Below are positions 1-4,779 of a DNA stretch of 5,576 nucleotides, one piece after another. The notes below the pieces were generated by a model. The model did not search any database and was not told the DNA's origin. It saw only the letters and a list, made by a program, of their open reading frames with translations. The position numbers and the translations under genes are program-made. The stretch lies in the NCBI GenBank assembly GCA_013694885.1, contig JACDBO010000408.1:1-5576 (forward strand), read 5' to 3'. How positions within the stretch are numbered: position 1 is the first letter of the stretch; every line of letters starts with the position of its first letter. The DNA is from Chloroflexia bacterium. Lineage in GTDB: Bacteria; Chloroflexota; Chloroflexia; Thermomicrobiales; UBA6265.

Positions 1-1
1 C

Positions 2-334
2 CCGAATCACGGTTTGATCTCAAACCTGCCGGCCGGTTGCTGCGTCGAGGTCGCTTGCCTCGTCGACAGCAACGGTGTCCAGCCAACCGTCGTCGGCGCG
101 TTACCGCCCCAGTGCGCCGCCGTCAACCGGACCAACATCAACGTCCAGGAACTCGCCGTCCAGGCCGCGCTGACCGGCGACCGCGCCCACGTCGAGCACG
201 CCATCATGCTCGACCCGCTGACCAGCACAATCCTCACCCTCGACCAGATCAAGGCAATGACGGACGAACTGTTCGCGGCGCACATGTCGTTACTCCCACC
301 GTTTCGAGCCAACCAGGGTTCGTCGGCGTTGTAA
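2..334 (+). CDS. GH4 family glycoside hydrolase (alpha-galactosidase-like), C-terminal part
   Basis: This is the last 110 residues of a gene that begins left of the window; the frame is open from base 2 and ends at TAA 332-334. The segment begins PNHGLISNLPAGCCVEV and continues with VGALPPQCAAVNRTNINVQELAV and MLDPLTSTILTLDQI, the conserved C-terminal blocks of GH4 alpha-galactosidases of the MelA type. Family knowledge: GH4 enzymes act on alpha-galactosides or related sugars in the cytoplasm and use NAD+ and a divalent metal in a redox elimination-addition mechanism. The NAD-binding Rossmann domain and the catalytic Cys/His motifs lie in the missing part, so the substrate cannot be decided; alpha-galacturonidase (LplD-like) and alpha-glucosidase members are alternatives. 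The gene converges on the RPP gene with only 29 nt between stop codons, and I see no convincing terminator there. Confidence 0.87.
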   Translation, partial: PNHGLISNLPAGCCVEVACLVDSNGVQPTVVGALPPQCAAVNRTNINVQELAVQAALTGDRAHVEHAIMLDPLTSTILTLDQIKAMTDELFAAHMSLLPPFRANQGSSAL

Positions 335-363
335 CGTCATCGGCCGGACTCGCGTCCCTCCAT

Positions 364-2328
364 TCATCCCTGACTTACGCGCGCCAGATATTCCGGGCGA
401 TTGAGCGGGTTGAAGTCCGTGCGGGGCCGGGTCGGCGGCGGGCCGGCGGTCTCCCCGTAGTGGTCGAACTCGGCCGTGAAAAGGCCCTCGCCTCGACTCA
501 GACCCGGCAACTGCTGCTCGAAGTGGCGGACCTCCCCCGCCGGGATCGTCCCGGTGACATGGGACGTCTGCCCGCGCGTCGTCGTCTCTTGCGGGATGGC
601 CCGCGCCGCCACAAGCGCTGACAGGACGTCGCCAATCGTTGCCGCCGGTACGTCGAGCGTGAATCGCTGGATCGGCTCCAGCACCATCGTCCCGGCCTGA
701 CGCAGCGCGTCCATCAGCACCAGCGGCGTCAACTTGCGGAAATCCGCGGCCACGCTCACGGGCGAGCTGAACCCGGTGTCGGTCAAGGTCACCACGCAGT
801 CGCGAACCTGCCACCCGCAGAGTCCTTCCTCCAGCGTGCCATGAACCGTCTCCTCGATCGCGCTGTAGAACGCCCGCGGCAGTGAACCCAACTCCCGGTG
901 GTACGTGATGCCGCTCAGATGCCTGCCCGGCTCGATCCGCAGCCCAATCGTGGCCACGAACGGGTTGCTCGGATCGCCCATCGAGTCGACGGCGGCGCCG
1001 GTGCCGATCGGCCGTTCGATGCAGATGATCTGGCTGGGCGCGAACGTGACGTCGAGCGCGAACTCGTCGGCCAGGGTGGCGGCAATGACTTCTTTCTGGA
1101 CCTCTCCGTACAGGTGAACGGCGAGTACGCCGCTCTGGCCGAGCCGGCGGACGTTGATGAATGGATCCTGTTCCGCCATCTGTTGCAGGGCCAGGTAGAG
1201 CCGCGGTGCTAGGGCGGGATCGTCCGCACGCACCACACTCTCCAGCGTCGGCAACGCAAACCGTTGATCGCCCGCCCCGCGCGGTTCGCCTCCGATCTCG
1301 TCGCCGATCCGCGCTTCTTTGATGCCGTGAATACGGACGATATCGCCGGCGCGGGCGTGGCCCGCCGGAGCCGTGCTCCCCGCGTCGAATGCATCGATCC
1401 CAGTGATCTTCGCCTCGTAGTCCCGAACTTGCCCATCGACCACTCGCTGGCGAAAACGGACTCGCTGCCGAACAGTAAGCTCGCCGTCGACGAGCCGCAC
1501 CAGCGCCACCTTTTCGCCGGCCGCGTCGCGCTGGATCTTGAACACGCGCGCTCGTGGCGACGTGTCTGTTGGCGCGGGCGCGGGCGGCAGGAGCGCGGCG
1601 ATGCCGTCGATCAGCTGGTCAACCCCGACCCCGAGCAGGGCCGACGTGAAGTAGACCGGGACGAGATGCCCGTTTCGCACCTGGCCAGTCAACTCTGACT
1701 TGACGGTTGCCACCGGGAGATGACCCTGTGTCGCGACGTAGGCTTCGATCAGCCGGTCGCTGTTCCTGGCAAGCTGATTGGCCATCGTGTCGACGAACGC
1801 TTGGTCGGTCAGGGAGTAGGGCACGACCGCGACGTCGCGGCTGCCCAACCCGACGACGTGGTTCATCGCCACGACCGGGAGTTCGAGTTTCTCCACGATG
1901 TCCGTCAGCAACGCCTCGTCGCGGGCGCCCACGCGATCGATCTTGTTGATCACCAGAATCAGCGGGATGCCGAGGAGCCGGACGGCCCGGACCATGCCGC
2001 GCGTCTGCGCCTGGATACCCTCGACCGCCGAGATGACCACAACCACGCCGTCGAGCACATGCAGCGCCCGCTCGACTTCGGCGATGAAGTCGGAGTGCCC
2101 GGGCGTGTCGATGAGGTTGACCTTGAGCTCGCCGATCCGGAACGACACGACCGCGGACTGAATGGTGATGCCGCGCTCGCGTTCCAACGCAAGCGTATCG
2201 GTCTGCGTGGTTCCCTTATCGACACGCCCGACAGCGGCGATGACACCGGTTTCAAATAGGATTCGTTCAGTGAGGCTTGTCTTCCCAGCGTCGACGTGCG
2301 CCAGGATACCGAGGTTGAGGATACGCAT
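364..2328 (-). CDS. Tet(M)/OtrA-type ribosomal protection protein (translation-factor GTPase)
   Basis: 654 residues, close to the 639 of Tet(M). The N-terminal G domain is intact: G1 AHVDAGKTS (10-18), switch I RGITI (52-56), G3 DTPGH (74-78), G4 NKID (128-131). The EF-G-like domain II and III/V-type segments follow (YGEVQKEV, ERPIGTGAA), then a domain IV with the tip sequence GFSSPVSVAADFR (SSPVS about 521-525) and a C-terminal tail. Family knowledge: RPPs bind the ribosome with GTP and dislodge tetracycline from the 30S decoding site; the conserved proline of the SPV loop acts at the drug site. From memory, Tet(M) has YYSPVS where this protein has FSSPVS, so the proline is kept but the two tyrosines are not. 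I chose ATG 2326-2328 because MRILNLG aligns with the family N-terminus and AGGGGAA lies 9 nt upstream; the frame is open to a TTG at 2355, which has no support. It may be a true resistance gene or an intrinsic OtrA-like factor. Confidence 0.93.
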   Translation of the reverse strand: MRILNLGILAHVDAGKTSLTERILFETGVIAAVGRVDKGTTQTDTLALERERGITIQSAVVSFRIGELKVNLIDTPGHSDFIAEVERALHVLDGVVVVISAVEGIQAQTRGMVRAVRLLGIPLILVINKIDRVGARDEALLTDIVEKLELPVVAMNHVVGLGSRDVAVVPYSLTDQAFVDTMANQLARNSDRLIEAYVATQGHLPVATVKSELTGQVRNGHLVPVYFTSALLGVGVDQLIDGIAALLPPAPAPTDTSPRARVFKIQRDAAGEKVALVRLVDGELTVRQRVRFRQRVVDGQVRDYEAKITGIDAFDAGSTAPAGHARAGDIVRIHGIKEARIGDEIGGEPRGAGDQRFALPTLESVVRADDPALAPRLYLALQQMAEQDPFINVRRLGQSGVLAVHLYGEVQKEVIAATLADEFALDVTFAPSQIICIERPIGTGAAVDSMGDPSNPFVATIGLRIEPGRHLSGITYHRELGSLPRAFYSAIEETVHGTLEEGLCGWQVRDCVVTLTDTGFSSPVSVAADFRKLTPLVLMDALRQAGTMVLEPIQRFTLDVPAATIGDVLSALVAARAIPQETTTRGQTSHVTGTIPAGEVRHFEQQLPGLSRGEGLFTAEFDHYGETAGPPPTRPRTDFNPLNRPEYLARVSQG

Positions 2329-2389
2329 GCGGCAGCATTCCCCTGTCGAGAACAATCAAGTCGTGTGGAGTTCTCGACAGTCGCCGCAT
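2267..2389 (-). CDS. Putative leader peptide (upstream ORF) of the RPP gene
   Basis: A 40-codon ORF starts with ATG 2387-2389 and ends at TGA 2267-2269. It begins MRRLSRTPHDLIVLDRG and is rich in Arg and Pro. Its ATG sits 6 nt after the best Shine-Dalgarno in the window (AAGGAGGA), a stronger site than that of the RPP gene itself. It is in a different frame from the RPP gene, starts 61 nt before it, and overlaps its first 62 nt. No homology is recognisable, and the downstream half simply reads RPP codons in another frame, so the early codons probably matter more than the product. Codons 3 and 6 are CGA and AGA, likely rare in such a GC-rich genome. A second in-frame ATG at 2411-2413 with a poor ribosome site could add 8 residues. 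Translation of the ORF is inferred from the ribosome site and its position in the hairpin. Confidence 0.6.
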   Translation of the reverse strand: MRRLSRTPHDLIVLDRGMLPHAYPQPRYPGARRRWEDKPH

Positions 2390-2390
2390 G
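2326..2390 (-). promoter_or_regulatory. Long leader hairpin masking the RPP start codon (candidate translational attenuator)
   Basis: In the RPP mRNA, CTGTCGAGAAC (2380 down to 2370) pairs perfectly over 11 bp with GTTCTCGACAG (2353 down to 2343) around a 16-nt loop. An outer 8-bp helix pairs CATGCGGC (2390 to 2383, containing the upstream ORF start ATG) with GCCGCATG (2333 to 2326, ending in the RPP start ATG). The two start codons are thus paired to each other, and the RPP Shine-Dalgarno (AGGGGAA) lies at the end of the inner stem and in the 9-nt internal loop. A competing 6-bp pairing, ATTCCC (2395-2390) with GGGAAT (2342-2337), would hide the Shine-Dalgarno instead. The pairings are seen directly; the regulatory role is inference. 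There is no U-run after the stem, so it does not look like an intrinsic terminator. Confidence 0.72.
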
Positions 2391-2394
2391 GGAA

Positions 2395-2402
2395 TCCTCC
2401 TT
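2395..2402 (-). promoter_or_regulatory. Strong Shine-Dalgarno of the RPP upstream ORF
   Basis: AAGGAGGA on the minus strand ends six to seven bases before ATG 2387-2389. It is a near-perfect anti-16S match. It lies just outside the outer helix of the leader hairpin, so ribosomes could load here even when the RPP start is folded away. Confidence 0.7.
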
Positions 2403-2434
2403 CGTTCGCACATCTCGCCTGAATGGCAGTGCCG

Positions 2435-2463
2435 AGTATATGCCTCGTGCAGCCGTCAATCAA
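2435..2463 (-). promoter_or_regulatory. Sigma70-type promoter of the RPP gene
   Basis: On the minus strand, -35 TTGATT (2463-2458) and -10 TATACT (2440-2435) are separated by exactly 17 bp. The start would fall near 2428, giving about 39 nt before the upstream ORF and about 100 nt before the RPP start codon. It is the clearest housekeeping-type promoter in the window. Confidence 0.65.
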
Positions 2464-2484
2464 ACCAGTCAACCCGGTCGATGC

Positions 2485-2504
2485 GAGCGCTGGCCGGTGC
2501 GCTC
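2485..2504. promoter_or_regulatory. 20-bp interrupted palindrome between two divergent promoters
   Basis: GAGCGC (2485-2490) and GCGCTC (2499-2504) are inverted copies around 8 bp. The site lies between the RPP promoter (ends 2463) and the ECF41-type promoter (begins 2516), where a shared regulator could bind. Six-bp arms are common by chance in GC-rich DNA, so this is only a candidate operator. Confidence 0.25.
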
Positions 2505-2515
2505 TGAAGAATGGC

Positions 2516-2542
2516 TGTCACATTCCTGCTGGGCCACTCGTC
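2516..2542 (+). promoter_or_regulatory. ECF41-type promoter (TGTCACA-N16-CGTC)
   Basis: TGTCACA at 2516-2522 is followed after exactly 16 bp by CGTC at 2539-2542. This matches the target promoter known for ECF41 sigma factors, and an ECF41 gene lies two genes downstream. Transcription would start near 2550, leaving a leader of about 107 nt before the GTG of the decarboxylase-like gene. CTCGTC/GACGAG (2537-2553) form a 6-bp inverted repeat across the -10 and likely start site. Confidence 0.8.
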
Positions 2543-2581
2543 TTCTTGACGAGGGGGCTTGAGCTTCGACGCGAGAGCCCA

Positions 2582-2622
2582 CAACCACATGCGGCGGTCG
2601 TTACCACGCGGATGCGTGGTTG
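2582..2622 (+). promoter_or_regulatory. Leader region with two mutually exclusive hairpins
   Basis: In the untranslated leader of the decarboxylase-like gene, ACCACGC (2603-2609) pairs with GCGTGGT (2614-2620) around a GGAT loop. The GTGGTTG segment (2616-2622) can instead pair with CAACCAC (2582-2588). Both stems are 7 bp and share bases, so only one can form at a time. Neither reaches the Shine-Dalgarno at 2645-2651. A regulatory role is speculative. Confidence 0.35.
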
Positions 2623-2656
2623 GCGGTCACCGGCGCACAAAGTCAAAGGAGTCAAC

Positions 2657-3109
2657 GTGGCAGCACGGATGAACTACACGACCGTCGATCCGGGTGTCCT
2701 CCAGGCGATGCTTCGCCTGAACGAATACTTCCAGGACTCGGACCTGGAGCCGCAACTGCTCGAACTGATGCACTTCCGCGCCTCCCAGATCAACGGCTGC
2801 GCCTACTGTCTGGAGATGCACGCGCGTCAACTGCGCGAACGCGGCGAACCGGAGCATCGGCTCTACGTCCTCGATGCCTGGCGAGACGCACCGTTCTACA
2901 CCGATCGCGAGCGAGCGGCACTGGCGTGGACGGAGGCGGTCACCCGATTGACCGACGGGCAGGTGCCGGACGATGACTACGCCGAGGCGCGCGCCCAATT
3001 CGATGAACGGGAGTTGGCTGGACTCACCCTCGCCGTCGTCGCGATCAATGGCTGGAACCGCCTCAACATCGCGTTCCGAAACGAGCCCGCAATGGTAAAC
3101 GGTGAGTAG
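2657..3109 (+). CDS. Carboxymuconolactone decarboxylase / AhpD-family protein (COE partner of ECF41)
   Basis: 150 residues. The AhpD-like core has the motif SQINGCAYCLEMH, with the redox CxxC at residues 48-51 and His55, followed by WRDAPFYTDRERAALAWTEAVTRL and AVVAINGWNRLNIAFR, both typical of the small single-domain members. Family knowledge: these are all-helical, usually oligomeric proteins with peroxidase or disulfide-reductase type activity; the natural substrate of this subgroup is unknown. They are the 'C' of the COE genes (carboxymuconolactone decarboxylase, oxidoreductase, epimerase) that sit beside ECF41 sigma genes, as here. I chose GTG 2657 because AAAGGAG (2645-2651) stands 5 nt before it; ATG 2669 is too far from that site. 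An ECF41-type promoter lies about 115 bp upstream, so control by the neighbouring sigma factor is likely. Confidence 0.9.
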   Translation: MAARMNYTTVDPGVLQAMLRLNEYFQDSDLEPQLLELMHFRASQINGCAYCLEMHARQLRERGEPEHRLYVLDAWRDAPFYTDRERAALAWTEAVTRLTDGQVPDDDYAEARAQFDERELAGLTLAVVAINGWNRLNIAFRNEPAMVNGE

Positions 3110-3124
3110 GTGCTCATGGCCGGT

Positions 3125-3160
3125 GCGGTCCGCCGGGATGGGAAAACCCACCGGGACCGC
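3125..3160 (+). promoter_or_regulatory. Strong intercistronic hairpin between the decarboxylase-like and sigma genes
   Basis: GCGGTC (3125-3130), CCGG (3133-3136) and TGGG (3139-3142) pair in order with GACCGC (3155-3160), CCGG (3151-3154) and CCCA (3147-3150). This closes an AAAA tetraloop with two 2-nt bulges on the 5' side: 14 bp in all. It begins 16 nt after the upstream stop codon. No T-run follows on the + strand, so it is more likely an RNA-processing, stabilising or partial-termination element than a standard terminator. A weaker stem, TGCCG/CGGCA (3166-3182), follows. Confidence 0.5.
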
Positions 3161-3280
3161 GACATTGCCGGGAAGCTCGGCAGGGGCCATGATGGGCTCA
3201 AGGCGCCTCCTCTCCGCATTCTTGAGCGTGCTGAACCGCGCTCGCCAGCGATGGAACGGACCAGATGTGTCGGTGACAGC

Positions 3281-4189
3281 ATGAGTGCGGCGGATCTCCA
3301 GCCCATTGCCGGTGCGTTCGGCGATCTCCGGCCCTATTTCTTTACCGTGGCGTACCGGATGACGGGCAGCGCGAGCGACGCCGAGGACCTCGTGCAGGAG
3401 TCGTGGGTGCGCTACGTTGAGGCTGGCGCACCGGAGGTCCGGTCGGTCCGTGCCTATTTCACCGCCGTCGTGTCTCGGCTGTGCCTCGACTACCTGAAAT
3501 CGGCCAGCGTCCGCCGCGAGCAATACGTCGGACCGTGGTTGCCGGAGCCGGTGCTGACCAGAGAGGCAGTCGCCGGCCCAGCCGAGACGGTCGAGCAGCG
3601 GGAGGCCGTGTCCGTTGCATTCTTGACGCTGCTGGAGCGGCTCGGACCTGAGCAGCGCGTCGTCTACGTCCTGCGGGAGGCGATTGGGCTTTCATACGAC
3701 GAGATCGCGGAGCAGCTCGGCAAGACAGCCGCGGGCTGCCGTCAGGTCTTCCATCGGGCACAGCGGCGGCTCGCGTCGGGCAAGCGGCACTCCATCGCCC
3801 CACTTGTCGAGCATCGTGCGCTCACCGAGCACTTCCTCGCGGCGCTTGACTCGGGGGACGCCGCGCGGGTCGCGGTGCTGCTCGCGGTCGATGCGGCGTG
3901 GATCGGTGACGGCGGGTCGGCCCGGCAGGCGGCGCGACGGCCAATCGTCGGCGCTGATCGGATTTCGCGCGGCCTGGTCGGGTTGCTCGGCAAGTTGACA
4001 CCGGACATGCGCCTCACCTTCGAGCTGGCGGACATCAACGGCGCCGCGGCCGCCGTCGTTCGGCAGCGCGGCGAGGTCGACGGCGTCATGCTCCTTGCGG
4101 TGGATCGCGGTCGGATCGCCACGGTCTGGTACGTCCGCAACCCAGACAAACTCCGCCATCTAGAACGGTCACTGAGAACAGAACCCTAG
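3281..4189 (+). CDS. ECF41 family sigma factor with C-terminal SnoaL-like domain
   Basis: 302 residues. The sigma2 region (about 13-80) contains FTVAYRMTGSASDAEDLVQESWVR, and sigma4 (about 108-164) contains LGPEQRVVYVLREAIGLSYDEIAEQL with a helix-turn-helix. Between them is the ECF41 signature WLPEP (86-90). A SnoaL/NTF2-like domain (about 177-302) carries GDGGS (209-213), a variant of the DGGGK motif, and NPDKL (287-291). Family knowledge: ECF41 members have no separate anti-sigma factor; the fused C-terminal domain tunes activity, and the sigma factor reads TGTCACA/CGTC promoters before adjacent COE genes. Such a promoter is present at 2516-2542. ATG 3281 gives the usual short N-terminus; its ribosome site is weak, and ATG 3251 (10 residues longer) is possible. 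The 171-nt gap holds no second ECF41 promoter, so transcription probably reads through from the upstream gene. The activating signal is unknown. Confidence 0.93.
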   Translation: MSAADLQPIAGAFGDLRPYFFTVAYRMTGSASDAEDLVQESWVRYVEAGAPEVRSVRAYFTAVVSRLCLDYLKSASVRREQYVGPWLPEPVLTREAVAGPAETVEQREAVSVAFLTLLERLGPEQRVVYVLREAIGLSYDEIAEQLGKTAAGCRQVFHRAQRRLASGKRHSIAPLVEHRALTEHFLAALDSGDAARVAVLLAVDAAWIGDGGSARQAARRPIVGADRISRGLVGLLGKLTPDMRLTFELADINGAAAAVVRQRGEVDGVMLLAVDRGRIATVWYVRNPDKLRHLERSLRTEP

Positions 4190-4199
4190 AGATTCCGGG

Positions 4200-4259
4200 A
4201 GCCGGGCGGCTTTCCGATCTCTTCCTCCGCGGTTGTGGCCGGCGCGGTCAGTCCGCGCC
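4200..4259. terminator. Terminator-like hairpins at the convergent sigma/XRE junction
   Basis: GGCGCGG (4241-4247) and CCGCGCC (4253-4259) form a perfect 7-bp GC stem with a 5-nt loop that contains the XRE stop codon. No T-run follows on either strand. A small stem, AGCC/GGCT (4200-4211), followed by TTCC, lies 11 nt after the sigma stop. Convergent gene ends make termination here plausible, but neither is a classic intrinsic terminator. Confidence 0.3.
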
Positions 4260-4505
4260 CTGTCCAGAGAGTCGGGCGTAAATCGTTGGGGCCGGCAGGC
4301 GCATCCGCGCGTCGGCGGCGTGGAGCTCGCGGATCTCGCCCGGCGGGATGCCCAGCACGGCGCTGAGGCGGCGCACGATGTGGGGGCGTGGGGCTGACTT
4401 CCCCAGCTCGATCTGCGAGACCGTCACCCGCGCCACCCCGGCGCTGTCGGCGAGTGCCTGCTGGGACAGTCGCCGCCGTCGCCGCGCGTCACGAAGCGTC
4501 ATCAT
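4248..4505 (-). CDS. Small XRE-family helix-turn-helix regulator
   Basis: 85 residues. A single Cro/CI-type HTH fills residues 4-61: LRDARRRRRLSQQALADSAGVARVTVSQIELGKSAPR, then a second-half helix with IVRRLSAVLGIPPGEI. The 24-residue tail is unremarkable, and there is no sensor or peptidase domain, so it probably acts as a DNA-binding dimer. The product starts at one of two tandem ATGs (4503-4505 or 4500-4502). A purine-rich ribosome site (GGAGGGGAAGGAAAG) abuts the first and gives AAGGA about 6 nt before the second. The open frame extends to 4865, but that stretch overlaps the aminopeptidase start and has no family similarity. The gene converges on the sigma gene and is divergent from the aminopeptidase gene. 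Inverted and direct copies of TCGGAGC upstream could be its own operator. Target genes are unknown. Confidence 0.85.
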   Translation of the reverse strand: MMTLRDARRRRRLSQQALADSAGVARVTVSQIELGKSAPRPHIVRRLSAVLGIPPGEIRELHAADARMRLPAPTIYARLSGQGAD

Positions 4506-4779
4506 CTTTCCTTCCCCTCCAAGTTCGTCGCATCCAGCCGTGCTCCGATCCGCTGCACCGTTCGGAGCGTCAATCCTGTGAACGCAGAGTCGGAGCCACC
4601 GACCCGGCCGGACCGCAATCCTAAACGGTCGGGGAGGCCCAGGGCCAGATGAACGTTCGGCAAAAACACCGAGGACGCGGGGCTCAGCTTGCTGATCGGG
4701 CATGCGAAGATTGGGTACGAGCGCTGGTGAGCGGTCTCGTTCGTGGAGTCGAACGATAGTCCATTGGAGGTGCAAGACC
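4506..4779. other. Divergent intergenic region, XRE / aminopeptidase
   Basis: 274 nt without a credible gene. From left to right it holds the XRE ribosome site (4506-4520, read on -), the TCGGAGC repeats, a featureless stretch at about 4597-4736, and a hairpin TCGTTCG/CGAACGA (4737-4743 with 4750-4756, 6-nt loop) ending 9 nt before the aminopeptidase Shine-Dalgarno. I cannot point to a convincing sigma70 promoter for the aminopeptidase; GATAGT at 4755-4760 is too close to the ribosome site. Confidence 0.6.
4542..4596. repeat. Three copies of a 7-mer upstream of the XRE gene (candidate operator)
   Basis: GCTCCGA (4542-4548) is the inverted copy of TCGGAGC at 4562-4568, and TCGGAGC occurs again at 4590-4596. 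The first two form an inverted repeat with half-sites centred 20 bp apart, about two helical turns. They flank the sequence just downstream of a possible XRE -35 (TTGACG on -, 4573-4568). Placement suits an autoregulated HTH gene, but binding is not shown and the matching -10 is poor. Confidence 0.35.

Noticed and set aside
1720..2259. Open frame of 179 codons on the plus strand opposite the RPP gene
   Set aside because: Antisense shadow of the G-domain coding region; His/Asp/Arg-rich composition with no recognisable domain. Other plus-strand frames opposite the RPP gene are alike.
2329..2355. RPP start at TTG 2353-2355
   Set aside because: It would add 9 residues absent from the family and place the start inside the hairpin without a ribosome site; ATG 2326-2328 has both homology and a Shine-Dalgarno.
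2343..2380. Inner leader stem as a Rho-independent attenuator of tet(M) type
   Set aside because: No T-run follows the stem on the RPP strand; the sequence after it is GGGAATGCT, so a translational role is more likely.
2435..2459. TTGACG (2459-2454) as -35 for the TATACT -10 of the RPP promoter
   Set aside because: The spacing would be only 13 bp; the overlapping TTGATT gives exactly 17 bp.
3273..3278. TGTCAC on the minus strand as a second ECF41 promoter
   Set aside because: No CGTC lies at 15-17 bp, and it would point antisense into the decarboxylase-like gene.
3110..3280. In-frame N-terminal extension of the sigma factor back to the decarboxylase stop
   Set aside because: The extra residues are low-complexity and Arg-rich, have no family counterpart, and largely translate the intercistronic hairpin; the ECF41 N-terminus fits ATG 3281.
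2627..3523. Open frame of 298 codons on the minus strand
   Set aside because: It lies antisense to the decarboxylase-like and sigma genes, shows no family motif, and is the kind of shadow frame common in GC-rich coding DNA.
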